A stretch of 30,222 bases of DNA, from the NCBI GenBank assembly GCA_036395835.1, contig DASWCW010000141.1, positions 1-30,222 on the forward strand, written 5' to 3'. The translations under genes were made by a program, and so were the position numbers. Source of the DNA: AP-16 sp036395835. Lineage in GTDB: Bacteria; Pseudomonadota; Alphaproteobacteria; Rhizobiales; Xanthobacteraceae. Shown here piece after piece: positions 7,573-14,074 of the stretch; the first letter of the stretch is position 1; each line of letters opens with the position of its first letter. Below the pieces are notes generated by a model. The model was not told where the DNA came from, made no database searches, and was given only the letters and a program-made list of their open reading frames with translations.

Positions 7573-8733
7573 GTGTTGAAGTCGCCTGCGTATCCCAACC
7601 TCGAAGGACTCGATAGGCTTGCGTTGCGCAGCGGGGTCGATATCCGCCCCACCCTGGTGCGCGTGCTGACCGATCTCTACCTGCAAAAACCGGCGCACAC
7701 GCCCGAAGAAGAGCGTCACTATACCGAGCTGGTGCTGCGGTTCATCGACCGCGTCGACGTTCCTACCCGCAAGATCGTCGCCGCGAAGCTTGCAAATTAT
7801 GCGTCCGCTCCGGCTGCGGTCGTGCGCCGGCTCGCGCGAGACGTGCTCGAAGTGGCGCAGCCGATCCTCGAGCATTCGCCGCAGCTCACGGGTTCCGAGC
7901 TCTTGGCGATCATCGCCGAGCTCGGGCCGCAATACGCCGCCGTCATTGCCCGCCGGCTGCAGATCGCTCAGCACGCGAGATCCGCGGCAGCCCAGGCCTC
8001 CGTCGCGCGAGAAAGCAGCGCTGCGGCTCGCCCGAGCCGCAGCGCCGGATCGGGCACGCAACCGGGTGCGGATGCTCCCGCGTCGCGCGAGAGCTTGTCC
8101 GGTGCCGTCAAGCGGCTAACGGGTCCCGAGAGCGACCTGCGTCTCGGCGACGTGTTCCTTGCGGCGGGGCCGGCGGAGCGGCGGCTCATCTTGAGCAATC
8201 TGGACGACACCACGGACCTGCCTTTGTCTAGCTCGACGGCGCAGTCGAGCGACGCGAACGGCCGATTGGAGGCAGCCGCACTGCAGCGCAAGCCCGCGGA
8301 GTTCGTGCGCACGCTCGAACGCGCCCTCGGCATTTCTGCCCAACACGCGCAACGCATGGTGATGGATGAAGGCGGCGAGCCGCTCCTCGTCGCGACGAAG
8401 GCGCTCGGGATGGCTCCGCACGCGGTGCTGCGAATCCTGTTGTTTCTCAATCCGGTGATCGGCCAGTCGGTGACCCGCGTGTTCGATCTGGCCAAGCTCT
8501 ACGATGCAATGACCCGCGGGGCCGCGCTGAGGCTCGTCGCCAGCCTGCGCAGCGCCGGCGCCACGAGGCGATGGGCGAGCTATCGTCCGGTGCTGGCGAC
8601 GGATGAACCGGAACGCGGCCTGGCAAGCGAAGCCGCGCGGCGCGCCGCCGGCCGCGGGGTGCCCGACGCGCACGGCCAGCGTCCGGGGTCCGGCGCCTCG
8701 CCGTCACGGAACGACAAGATCGAGCAAATGTGA
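7573..8733 (+). CDS. DUF2336 domain-containing protein
   Basis: Cytosolic protein of about 386 aa made of helical repeat-like segments (TPEEERHYTELVLRFIDRV; TRKIVAAKLANYASAPAAVVRRLARD; LTGSELLAIIAELGPQYAAVIARR) typical of DUF2336, an alphaproteobacterial family that resembles HEAT-type repeats. A Ser/Ala-rich linker at roughly 140-185 separates the N-terminal part from a second helical region (LAAGPAERRLILSNLDD; ALGISAQHAQRMVMDEGG). The GTG at 7573 is chosen because GGAG lies about five bases upstream; a TTG six codons earlier is possible. The 3' end overlaps the convergent DUF1491 gene by 30 bp. Function is unknown; helical-repeat proteins usually mediate protein contacts. Two CtrA-like boxes precede it. 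Confidence 0.88.
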   Translation: MLKSPAYPNLEGLDRLALRSGVDIRPTLVRVLTDLYLQKPAHTPEEERHYTELVLRFIDRVDVPTRKIVAAKLANYASAPAAVVRRLARDVLEVAQPILEHSPQLTGSELLAIIAELGPQYAAVIARRLQIAQHARSAAAQASVARESSAAARPSRSAGSGTQPGADAPASRESLSGAVKRLTGPESDLRLGDVFLAAGPAERRLILSNLDDTTDLPLSSSTAQSSDANGRLEAAALQRKPAEFVRTLERALGISAQHAQRMVMDEGGEPLLVATKALGMAPHAVLRILLFLNPVIGQSVTRVFDLAKLYDAMTRGAALRLVASLRSAGATRRWASYRPVLATDEPERGLASEAARRAAGRGVPDAHGQRPGSGASPSRNDKIEQM

Positions 8734-9051
8734 GCCGGAGCGATCCTCGACTTCGATGATCCACAGGTCGGAATCGAAGCGGATCTCGCGCGCCAGATAA
8801 GCCTCCGCTTCCGCTTCGGGCACAGGCTGGGTCTTGAAGCACGCGGTGAAGGCCCGATCCGCCGGATGGGATTCCTCGAATGCCGTCTGCGGGGCCGGGC
8901 CGTAGAGCTCCGCGGTGCCGTCGAGCCGATTGATCTTGATGAATACCGCGCCCGCTTCTTCCGCGCCGCGGCGCCGCACCACGGCCAATGTGCCGTCGAT
9001 GTGACGCCGGCGCAGATAGGCGGCCACCCAGATCGCCGATTTGAGACGCAT
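8704..9051 (-). CDS. DUF1491 family protein
   Basis: Small cytosolic protein of 115 aa belonging to the alphaproteobacterial DUF1491 family. Recognisable segments are MRLKSAIWVAAYLRRRHIDG at the start, VVRRRGAEEAGAVFIKINRLDG in the middle, and the acidic DLWIIEVEDRSGSHLLDL at the end. There is no signal peptide or membrane helix. Its last 30 bases overlap the end of the DUF2336 gene on the opposite strand, so antisense effects between the two transcripts are possible. It lies downstream of the peptidoglycan-binding protein gene on the same strand after 126 bp. The molecular role is unknown. Confidence 0.9.
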   Translation of the reverse strand: MRLKSAIWVAAYLRRRHIDGTLAVVRRRGAEEAGAVFIKINRLDGTAELYGPAPQTAFEESHPADRAFTACFKTQPVPEAEAEAYLAREIRFDSDLWIIEVEDRSGSHLLDLVVP

Positions 9052-9177
9052 GGAAGCTTCTTTACCGTGCCGATTGCTTGAACCAGCAGCAGGTCCGCCC
9101 GTCGCGTCAATCCCCGTTCCGCGATCTCTCGCCGGTTCGCCGCCGGTGTCGCGCTGTTCTGCGCGCGGTCGGTGCCG

Positions 9178-9918
9178 TTATTCCAGCGGGCGTCCGGTCG
9201 TCGCGGCGAGCTCGCGTACGAGCCGATCGGAGAGCTGCCCGGTGACCGGCAGCTTGCGGTCGCGCTCGAACTTCTCGATCGCCGCGCGCGTGTCGGGGCC
9301 GAGAATTCCGGTCGGCTTGACCGGACCATAGCCGAAATCGCCGAGCGCGCGCTGCACGGCGAGCACGCGCCGCGAGGAGCCCGCGATGAGATCGCCGATC
9401 GCGTCGCCGCGCGCCGAGGCGCCGGGGCTCGGCACCGCGCGTTGCGGCGGCACCGAAGCAGGCTTGGCCGACGACCGCAACACAACCTGCAGGAGCTCCT
9501 CGTTCGGCTGGGCTCCAGACTTCAGACCCGCGGCCTGCTCGAAATCACGGATCGCGGCGTCGGTTCTCGGGCCGTGATATCCGTCGATCGGTCCGTCGTA
9601 GAAGCCTCGGCGCTCCAGCTCGCGCTGGATGTCCGCGATGATATCGGCGTGAGGCCGGGTACCGGGTTCGGTCTGGGCGGGATCGCCGGGGCGCGGCCGC
9701 GGGGCGCGTACGGTTCCGGTCGCACTCGCAGCACCGACCGGCCGCGGCTTGATGGTGAAGATCGGAGCGGGATGCGGGCCGGGCTGCAGATACAAGGCGT
9801 TGATCAATACCGCGGCGACGCCGGCCAGTGCCAGGCACATCCCGACGGTATCCCGCGGACGGCCGCCGAAGGCAGGCAACGAATGCATGTATTCGCGAAC
9901 CGGCGCGAGAACGCTCAT
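9178..9918 (-). CDS. Membrane-anchored protein with two peptidoglycan-binding (PG_binding_1) domains
   Basis: Protein of about 246 aa. A short cytoplasmic N-terminus leads to one transmembrane helix (about 24-45, TVGMCLALAGVAAVLINALYL), then a Pro-rich periplasmic linker and two PG_binding_1 domains: ADIQRELERRGFYDGPIDG with GPRTDAAIRDFEQAAGL, and VLAVQRALGDFGYGPVKPTG with GPDTRAAIEKFERDRKL. These domains usually dock proteins onto peptidoglycan, so it probably tethers the inner membrane to the cell wall or holds a partner there. No catalytic domain is present. The ATG at 9918 fits the topology; an in-frame GTG at 9930 (GGAAG upstream) and TTG at 9975 are alternatives. A CtrA-like box lies upstream. 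Confidence 0.88.
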   Translation of the reverse strand: MSVLAPVREYMHSLPAFGGRPRDTVGMCLALAGVAAVLINALYLQPGPHPAPIFTIKPRPVGAASATGTVRAPRPRPGDPAQTEPGTRPHADIIADIQRELERRGFYDGPIDGYHGPRTDAAIRDFEQAAGLKSGAQPNEELLQVVLRSSAKPASVPPQRAVPSPGASARGDAIGDLIAGSSRRVLAVQRALGDFGYGPVKPTGILGPDTRAAIEKFERDRKLPVTGQLSDRLVRELAATTGRPLE

Positions 9919-9982
9919 CGACCCACGCACGCCACTTCCCGGACGCGCTCCCCAAGATCCGCGCGATGTTGGCAAAGCTCGC

Positions 9983-9997
9983 TTAAATGAACGCTAA
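9983..9997 (-). promoter_or_regulatory. Near-consensus CtrA box upstream of the peptidoglycan-binding protein
   Basis: TTAA-N7-CTAA on the plus strand, one mismatch from the CtrA consensus, 65 bp upstream of the chosen ATG of the peptidoglycan-binding protein gene. CtrA commonly controls envelope genes in alphaproteobacteria, which makes the position suggestive. It overlaps the upstream alternative start region only if the TTG at 9975 were used. Confidence 0.28.
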
Positions 9998-10195
9998 GGT
10001 CCGCAATCGGCGGCGCCGGGGGTTGGCGCCTTGCCCATCACGCGCCATCCTCGGCGGCGGAATTCGCCCGTTATGGTGAATAGCGGGTTGCCGGGCACGA
10101 TCAAATGCGAGCCGGCGGGCGAACCTCAAGTTCAACGCTCTTTGCTAGAGTGCGGACTGCGGCAAACCATCGGCCGCGGGGCAAAGGACAGGGTC

Positions 10196-10597
10196 ATGAA
10201 GTTCCTGGTGCGGACGGCATTCTGGCTGACCGTCGTCGTGCTGCTGCTTCCCTCGCTCTCCTCGCAGCGCACGGCATCGGCGCCGCAGTTGAGTACCGGC
10301 GAAGCGGTGTCGGCCGCGAGCGCCGCCGTCTCCGACCTGCGCCAGTTCTGCGCCCGTCAGCCCGAGGCCTGCGTGGTGGGTTCCCAGGCGCTGACCAGCT
10401 TCGGTCAGAAGGCCCAGGCCGGCGCCAAAATGCTCTACGACTTCCTCACCGAACATTTCGGCGGGCCGGGCGCTGCGGAGAAGCCCGGCCGAACCGTCGG
10501 CAAGCCTGCCCTAAATACGCTGGCTCCCGCCGACCTTGCCGCGCCCTGGCGTGGAGCGCCCGCGCGCAAGGAGGCGGACGCGAAGCGTCCCGCCTGA
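10196..10597 (+). CDS. DUF5330 family small exported protein
   Basis: Protein of 133 aa with a signal anchor at the N-terminus (MKFLVRTAFWLTVVVLLLPSL) and a short domain with SAASAAVSDLRQFCARQPEACVVGSQAL followed by an amphipathic helix (FGQKAQAGAKMLYDFLTEHF). This matches the DUF5330 family of Rhizobiales. The two Cys (in QFC and EAC, six residues apart) could form a periplasmic disulfide. The C-terminal third is Pro/Ala/Lys-rich and probably disordered. The ATG is preceded by AAAGGACAGGG. It stands alone between divergent and co-directional genes. Function is unknown. Confidence 0.85.
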   Translation: MKFLVRTAFWLTVVVLLLPSLSSQRTASAPQLSTGEAVSAASAAVSDLRQFCARQPEACVVGSQALTSFGQKAQAGAKMLYDFLTEHFGGPGAAEKPGRTVGKPALNTLAPADLAAPWRGAPARKEADAKRPA

Positions 10598-10702
10598 CCC
10601 GCGAGATCCCTCGATCCTAGCGCCGGGCGAGCCATCCCGGTTCGCGTCGCCATCTTTCCCGCACCGCAGGATCGCCTGTACGGCGAGCGGGGCTGCGCTT
10701 AT

Positions 10703-10789
10703 ATGAAGTCCGGGCGGGCGATGCCGTGCGATGGTTGCATCTGCAATAGCCTCGCCGACACCAGCTCCGGAGTCGAACCGAACCCATGA
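10703..10789 (+). CDS. Possible 28-codon leader peptide with CxxCxC motif upstream of sufE
   Basis: A 28-codon frame (start MKSGRAMPCDGCICN) whose TGA overlaps the sufE ATG as ATGA. Three cysteines in six residues next to a gene for a cysteine-sulfur transfer protein is suggestive of a coupled or cysteine-sensing leader. No good ribosome binding site precedes it, and a frame this short can arise by chance, so this is a candidate only. Confidence 0.2.
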   Translation: MKSGRAMPCDGCICNSLADTSSGVEPNP

Positions 10790-11211
10790 CGATCGAGGAA
10801 ATCATCGACAATTTCTCGCTTCTCGATGATTGGGACGATCGCTACCGCTACGTCATCGAGCTCGGGCGCAATTTGGCTCCGCTTCCGGACGAGGCGAGAA
10901 ACGATCGCAACAAGGTGCAGGGCTGCGCGAGCCAGGTCTGGCTCGATACCAAGATCGAGCCGAACGGAAGGGCCGGCCCGGTGCTGACGTTTCGCGGCGA
11001 CAGCGATGCCCACATCGTGCGCGGGCTGATCGCCATCCTGTTCGCGCTCTACTCGGGCAAGTCCGCCCGCGACATCCTCGAAACCGACGCCATCGCCTTG
11101 TTCGAACGGCTGGCGCTGCGCGAGCATCTCACGCCGCAGCGCTCGAACGGCTTCCGGTCCATGGTCGAGCGCATCAAAGCGGATGCCCGTGGGGCGCTGG
11201 TAGCCGCTTGA
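10786..11211 (+). CDS. sufE: Cysteine desulfuration protein SufE
   Basis: SufE of 141 aa, the normal family length. It accepts persulfide sulfur from the cysteine desulfurase SufS and passes it to the SufBCD scaffold for iron-sulfur cluster assembly. The sulfur-accepting Cys47 lies in the conserved NKVQGCASQVWL loop. Other family signatures are EEIIDNFSLLDDWDDRYRYV at the N-terminus, FRGDSDAHIVRGLIAILFALYSGKS in the middle and LTPQRSNGFRSMVERIK at the end. The protein is cytosolic and looks intact. No other suf genes are in the window, as is common when sufE is unlinked from the main operon. A possible short cysteine-containing frame overlaps its start. Confidence 0.96.
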   Translation: MTIEEIIDNFSLLDDWDDRYRYVIELGRNLAPLPDEARNDRNKVQGCASQVWLDTKIEPNGRAGPVLTFRGDSDAHIVRGLIAILFALYSGKSARDILETDAIALFERLALREHLTPQRSNGFRSMVERIKADARGALVAA

Positions 11212-11264
11212 GTTAGACGCTGAGCTGAGGACGGCAATCGCGTGGGCCCGCTCCCGCGCTTCGC

Positions 11265-11681
11265 TTATTTGCGCCGCCCGCGCTGCTGCCCCAATCCCAT
11301 CTGCTTGGCGAGCCGCGAGCGTGCCGCGGCGTAATTCGGCGCCACCATCGGGTAATCGGCCGGCAGATTCCATTTCTCGCGGTATTGCTCCGGGGTCATG
11401 TTGTATTGCGTCCGCAGATGGCGCTTGAGCGACTTGAACTTCTTGCCGTCCTCCAGGCACACGATGTGCTCCGGCGTGACGGAGCGCTTGACGGAGACCG
11501 CCGGCTTCACGGGCTCGGCTTGAATCTCCACCGTCCCGCCCGAGACCCGCACCAGGGCGAGATGCACCTGGTTGATCAGGTCCGGTATTTCGCTCGCCGC
11601 CACCGTGTTGTTGCTGACATACGCCGAGACGATGTCGGCGGTCAGCTCGATGAAGGGGCTCGAGGTCGGATTGTCGGCCAT
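11265..11681 (-). CDS. mucR: MucR/Ros family transcriptional regulator
   Basis: DNA-binding regulator of 138 aa of the Ros/MucR family, which binds AT-rich, T-A-step-containing promoters and represses genes for surface polysaccharide, motility and the cell cycle. The N-terminal half (LTADIVSAYVSNNTVAASEIPDLI) is the oligomerisation region, and the C-terminal half is the Ros finger (SVTPEHIVCLEDGKKFKSLK, then RHLRTQYNMTPEQYREKW). The four Ros metal-ligand positions are here Cys75, Asp78, His88 and Tyr93 instead of two Cys and two His, a pattern common in Bradyrhizobium-like MucR and in metal-independent relatives. The AT-rich tract just upstream (about 11791-11832) is a plausible autoregulatory target. 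Confidence 0.94.
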   Translation of the reverse strand: MADNPTSSPFIELTADIVSAYVSNNTVAASEIPDLINQVHLALVRVSGGTVEIQAEPVKPAVSVKRSVTPEHIVCLEDGKKFKSLKRHLRTQYNMTPEQYREKWNLPADYPMVAPNYAAARSRLAKQMGLGQQRGRRK

Positions 11682-12081
11682 TGCCTAGCATTCAGATCGC
11701 GGTTGCAACCCTTGGCATTTTCGACCCGCGCCGCGCAGATCTTTTCGCCGCGGATATTGGCCGCCGCCGCTCGCAGCAGCGACCAAAACGAGTCTTTATT
11801 GAAAAACTACATAACTTTTGTGCTCTCAACCTGCAAGGCAAAGTCGTTCCGGGCTCCAACGTCGGAATTGATCTGGGAATTCTGTGGCACCGGCGGCGGC
11901 GCCGGAGCCCGCCGCCGGCAGGCGGGGTCGCAGGCCGAAGCGCGGCCGGCATATTTTGTCCCCACTCTGTGCCAGGAAAATCAAAGGCTTGGCTGCGTTC
12001 ATTTTTGCAGGAATACATCCTTTAGTGAGATCAATCGATATCGCACGCGATATCGAGAATCTCGCCGCAGCGCAAATTCAT
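11682..12081. other. Intergenic region upstream of mucR
   Basis: Exactly 400 bp without a convincing gene, between the mucR start and the stop of the two-helix membrane protein gene on the same strand. It contains an AT-rich tract at about 11791-11832 with runs of T and A unlike the surrounding DNA, which is the sort of sequence MucR binds, and a 22-bp palindrome at 12035-12056. The mucR promoter probably lies here. Confidence 0.6.
12035..12056. promoter_or_regulatory. 22-bp palindrome, candidate operator
   Basis: Arms TCGATATCGC and GCGATATCGA are perfect inverted repeats of 10 bp around the central AC. Each arm itself contains the self-complementary octamer CGATATCG. No T-run follows on either strand, so a terminator is unlikely. 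The symmetry fits binding of a dimeric regulator. It lies 26 bp beyond the stop of the two-helix membrane protein gene and about 350 bp upstream of mucR. Confidence 0.45.
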
Positions 12082-12876
12082 TCAGGGATTGCCGGCGAGA
12101 TAATCCCGCAGCTCGTCGAGCGAGCCGAACCGCAGCGTGCCTTGCGGCAGCTCGGCCTCGATCGAGCCGTCGGTATAGAGGGTGTAGGCCATTCCGTTGA
12201 TGACCCCGGATTTCAGGATCGTTGCCGGTTGCGAGCCCCCCGCCGCCCCCGCGCCTTGCTCGGGATGGCGTTCCTCGGCACGGCGATCCCCCGGCGCGGC
12301 TTCTCGCGGGCCTTCGCGGCCGGGGCGCTCCGAGGGCCAGATCGAGTCGAAGCTGCGCTCGCGGGCGGCGGGCCGCGACGGCGCGAACAGCTCCCAGGAG
12401 GATTCTGGCTCGCGCGGTGCGTGCCGCTCATCGCCGGACGCACGCTCGCGCAGCCTGGGCTCGGGCTCCTCTTCGGGCGGCCAAGCCGCCCGCTCGGGCG
12501 GGTGTTCGGATTCCGCGGCCGGCGCCGGCGTGTGATCGGATATTTCGTCGGGCGCAAGCCGGGTTTCCCGAAACGATGAGACCTCGGCACTCTCCGCCTG
12601 GACTTGACGGCGGGTGCGTTCCGAATCCAGCGCTGCCGCCGGGCCACGCCCAAGAGCGGCCCTCGCGGAACGCGGCTCCAGCGCCGCAACGAGCCGCCGC
12701 AGCTGCAGCACCGCGACCCACAGCCCCAGGAGAACGAAGCCCCCGACGATTGCGGTCGTACCGGCGGCAATCAGCGTGTTCCCGGTGCCGAACTCGTTGA
12801 TGGGGATACCGAAAGCGACCATGGCGATACCGATCACGATCGCCACGATCCCGAGCGCCAATGGGAGGAGATGCAT
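12082..12876 (-). CDS. Two-helix membrane protein with long charged linker and conserved C-terminal domain
   Basis: Protein of about 264 aa that I recognise only as a type of conserved hypothetical seen in Bradyrhizobium-like genomes. From the ATG at 12876 it starts directly with a transmembrane helix (MHLLPLALGIVAIVIGIAMVAFG), then a second at about 38-60 (LIAAGTTAIVGGFVLLGLWVAVL). A linker of about 150 residues rich in Glu, Pro, Arg and Ala follows (disordered), and a short folded C-terminal domain (ILKSGVINGMAYTLYTDGS; GTLRFGSLDELRDYL). An upstream in-frame start at 12951 would add 25 residues of basic sequence before the first helix and is disfavoured. The C-terminal motif with a glycine-rich turn suggests a small beta-rich interaction domain in the cytoplasm. 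Confidence 0.8.
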   Translation of the reverse strand: MHLLPLALGIVAIVIGIAMVAFGIPINEFGTGNTLIAAGTTAIVGGFVLLGLWVAVLQLRRLVAALEPRSARAALGRGPAAALDSERTRRQVQAESAEVSSFRETRLAPDEISDHTPAPAAESEHPPERAAWPPEEEPEPRLRERASGDERHAPREPESSWELFAPSRPAARERSFDSIWPSERPGREGPREAAPGDRRAEERHPEQGAGAAGGSQPATILKSGVINGMAYTLYTDGSIEAELPQGTLRFGSLDELRDYLAGNP

Positions 12877-13234
12877 GCCGACCGCGGTCCTTCGCCGAAA
12901 AGTTCCAACGGGACACCTTGTCCGTGAGCCCGCGAAACCCAGGAAAATCAACGCACTCTAGCAGATCGCTGCGGGCGGCGGCGAGATCTTCGCCCCGACC
13001 TCCGGACACCGTGCGGGCCCTTGCCGGTACGATCCAGCGACGTGGAACCGCCGCGCACTCGACGGGCCAGGGTTCTGCCACAGAACCGCATCCGCAGCGA
13101 GGGAACCATCGGGGCAAATCGGGATTCGCGCAACGTGGAAACGGCACACCGTGGACCGAACCGTTGCCCGTAGCTGAATACCGGCCTATGTAGCCTGTCG
13201 CGTTTCCGGTTGCACCATCACCGAGGAGGAAGCG
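12877..13234. other. Intergenic region with divergent promoters (membrane protein / sodB)
   Basis: About 360 bp between divergent genes with no credible reading frame. It holds a candidate sodB promoter at 13164-13192 and the strong GGAGGA ribosome binding site just before the sodB ATG. Otherwise I see nothing notable. Confidence 0.55.
13164..13192 (+). promoter_or_regulatory. Candidate sigma-70 promoter of sodB
   Basis: TTGCCC and TATGTA are separated by exactly 17 bp and end 42 bp before the sodB ATG. The match to the housekeeping consensus (TTGACA/TATAAT, 17 bp) is fair, and the untranslated leader would be about 35 nt. The transcription start is not known. Confidence 0.4.
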
Positions 13235-13837
13235 ATGTCGTTCACCTTGCCCGACCTTCCGTATGCACATGACGCGCTCGCCCCGTACATGTCCCGCGAG
13301 ACACTGGAATACCACCACGACAAGCATCACCTCGCCTATGTGAACACCGGAAACAACCTGATGAAAGGCACGGAGTGGGAGGGCAAATCGGTCGAGGAAG
13401 TGGTCAAGGGGGTGTACGGGAAAAATCAGGCGCTGTTCAACAATGCCGGCCAGCACTTCAACCACATGCATTTCTGGAAATGGATGAAGCCCAGCGGAGG
13501 CGGCGACAAGATCCCGGGCGCGCTGGAGAAGAAGATCACGTCCGATCTCGGATCGGTCGCGAAGATGAAGGAGGAATTCATCCAGGCCGGGGTCACCCAG
13601 TTCGGATCCGGCTGGTGCTGGCTGGCGGTCAAGGACGGAAAAATCGCCGTCATGAAGACGCCGAACGGGGAAAATCCGCTGGTCCACGGCGGAAAGCCGA
13701 TCCTCGGCTGCGACGTCTGGGAGCACTCCTATTACATAGACTATCGCAATCGCCGCCCGGACTATCTCAAGGCGTTCGTCGATCACCTGGTGAATTGGGA
13801 CTACGTCGCCGAGCTGTTCCAAGCCGCAAGCAAATAG
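13235..13837 (+). CDS. sodB: Superoxide dismutase, iron type
   Basis: Cytosolic Fe/Mn-family superoxide dismutase of 200 aa, which converts superoxide to oxygen and hydrogen peroxide. Metal ligands are His27 (LEYHHDKHH), His77 (FNHMHFW), Asp160 and His164 (CDVWEH). Gln73, four residues before His77, is the position characteristic of iron enzymes (manganese enzymes carry Gly there), so iron or cambialistic use is likely. The length and all catalytic residues are normal. The ATG is preceded by GAGGAGGA. A possible promoter lies at 13164-13192 and a hairpin follows the stop. It appears to be a single-gene unit. Confidence 0.97.
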   Translation: MSFTLPDLPYAHDALAPYMSRETLEYHHDKHHLAYVNTGNNLMKGTEWEGKSVEEVVKGVYGKNQALFNNAGQHFNHMHFWKWMKPSGGGDKIPGALEKKITSDLGSVAKMKEEFIQAGVTQFGSGWCWLAVKDGKIAVMKTPNGENPLVHGGKPILGCDVWEHSYYIDYRNRRPDYLKAFVDHLVNWDYVAELFQAASK

Positions 13838-13861
13838 AGCGGAAGCAAACAGATCTCCGCT
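13838..13861 (+). terminator. Weak terminator-like hairpin after sodB
   Basis: Immediately after the sodB stop, AGCGGA and TCCGCT form a 6-bp stem around a 12-nt loop. No U-tract follows, so it may only be an mRNA-stabilising end. Confidence 0.25.
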
Positions 13862-14074
13862 TCGCGTCGGCGAGCCGGGCGCTCCCGGTTGCCCGCCTGC
13901 CGGCGGCGAAGCGCTACATTAACCGCTGTTCATGATTGCACCGCGGCAGACCGCTCACGGCAATGAAAGTTCTTGCGCCGGGCACGCCGGCGGGGCAGAA
14001 ATTACGCCATAATAATCAATAAACACCCAGGGGAACCGGAACGCTCCGCAAATTCAGCGCGAATCGCAACATCC

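Noticed and set aside
12428..13822. Open frame of 464 codons on the minus strand across sodB
   Set aside because: It is antisense to a clear superoxide dismutase and runs across an intergenic region into another gene; no domain is recognisable.
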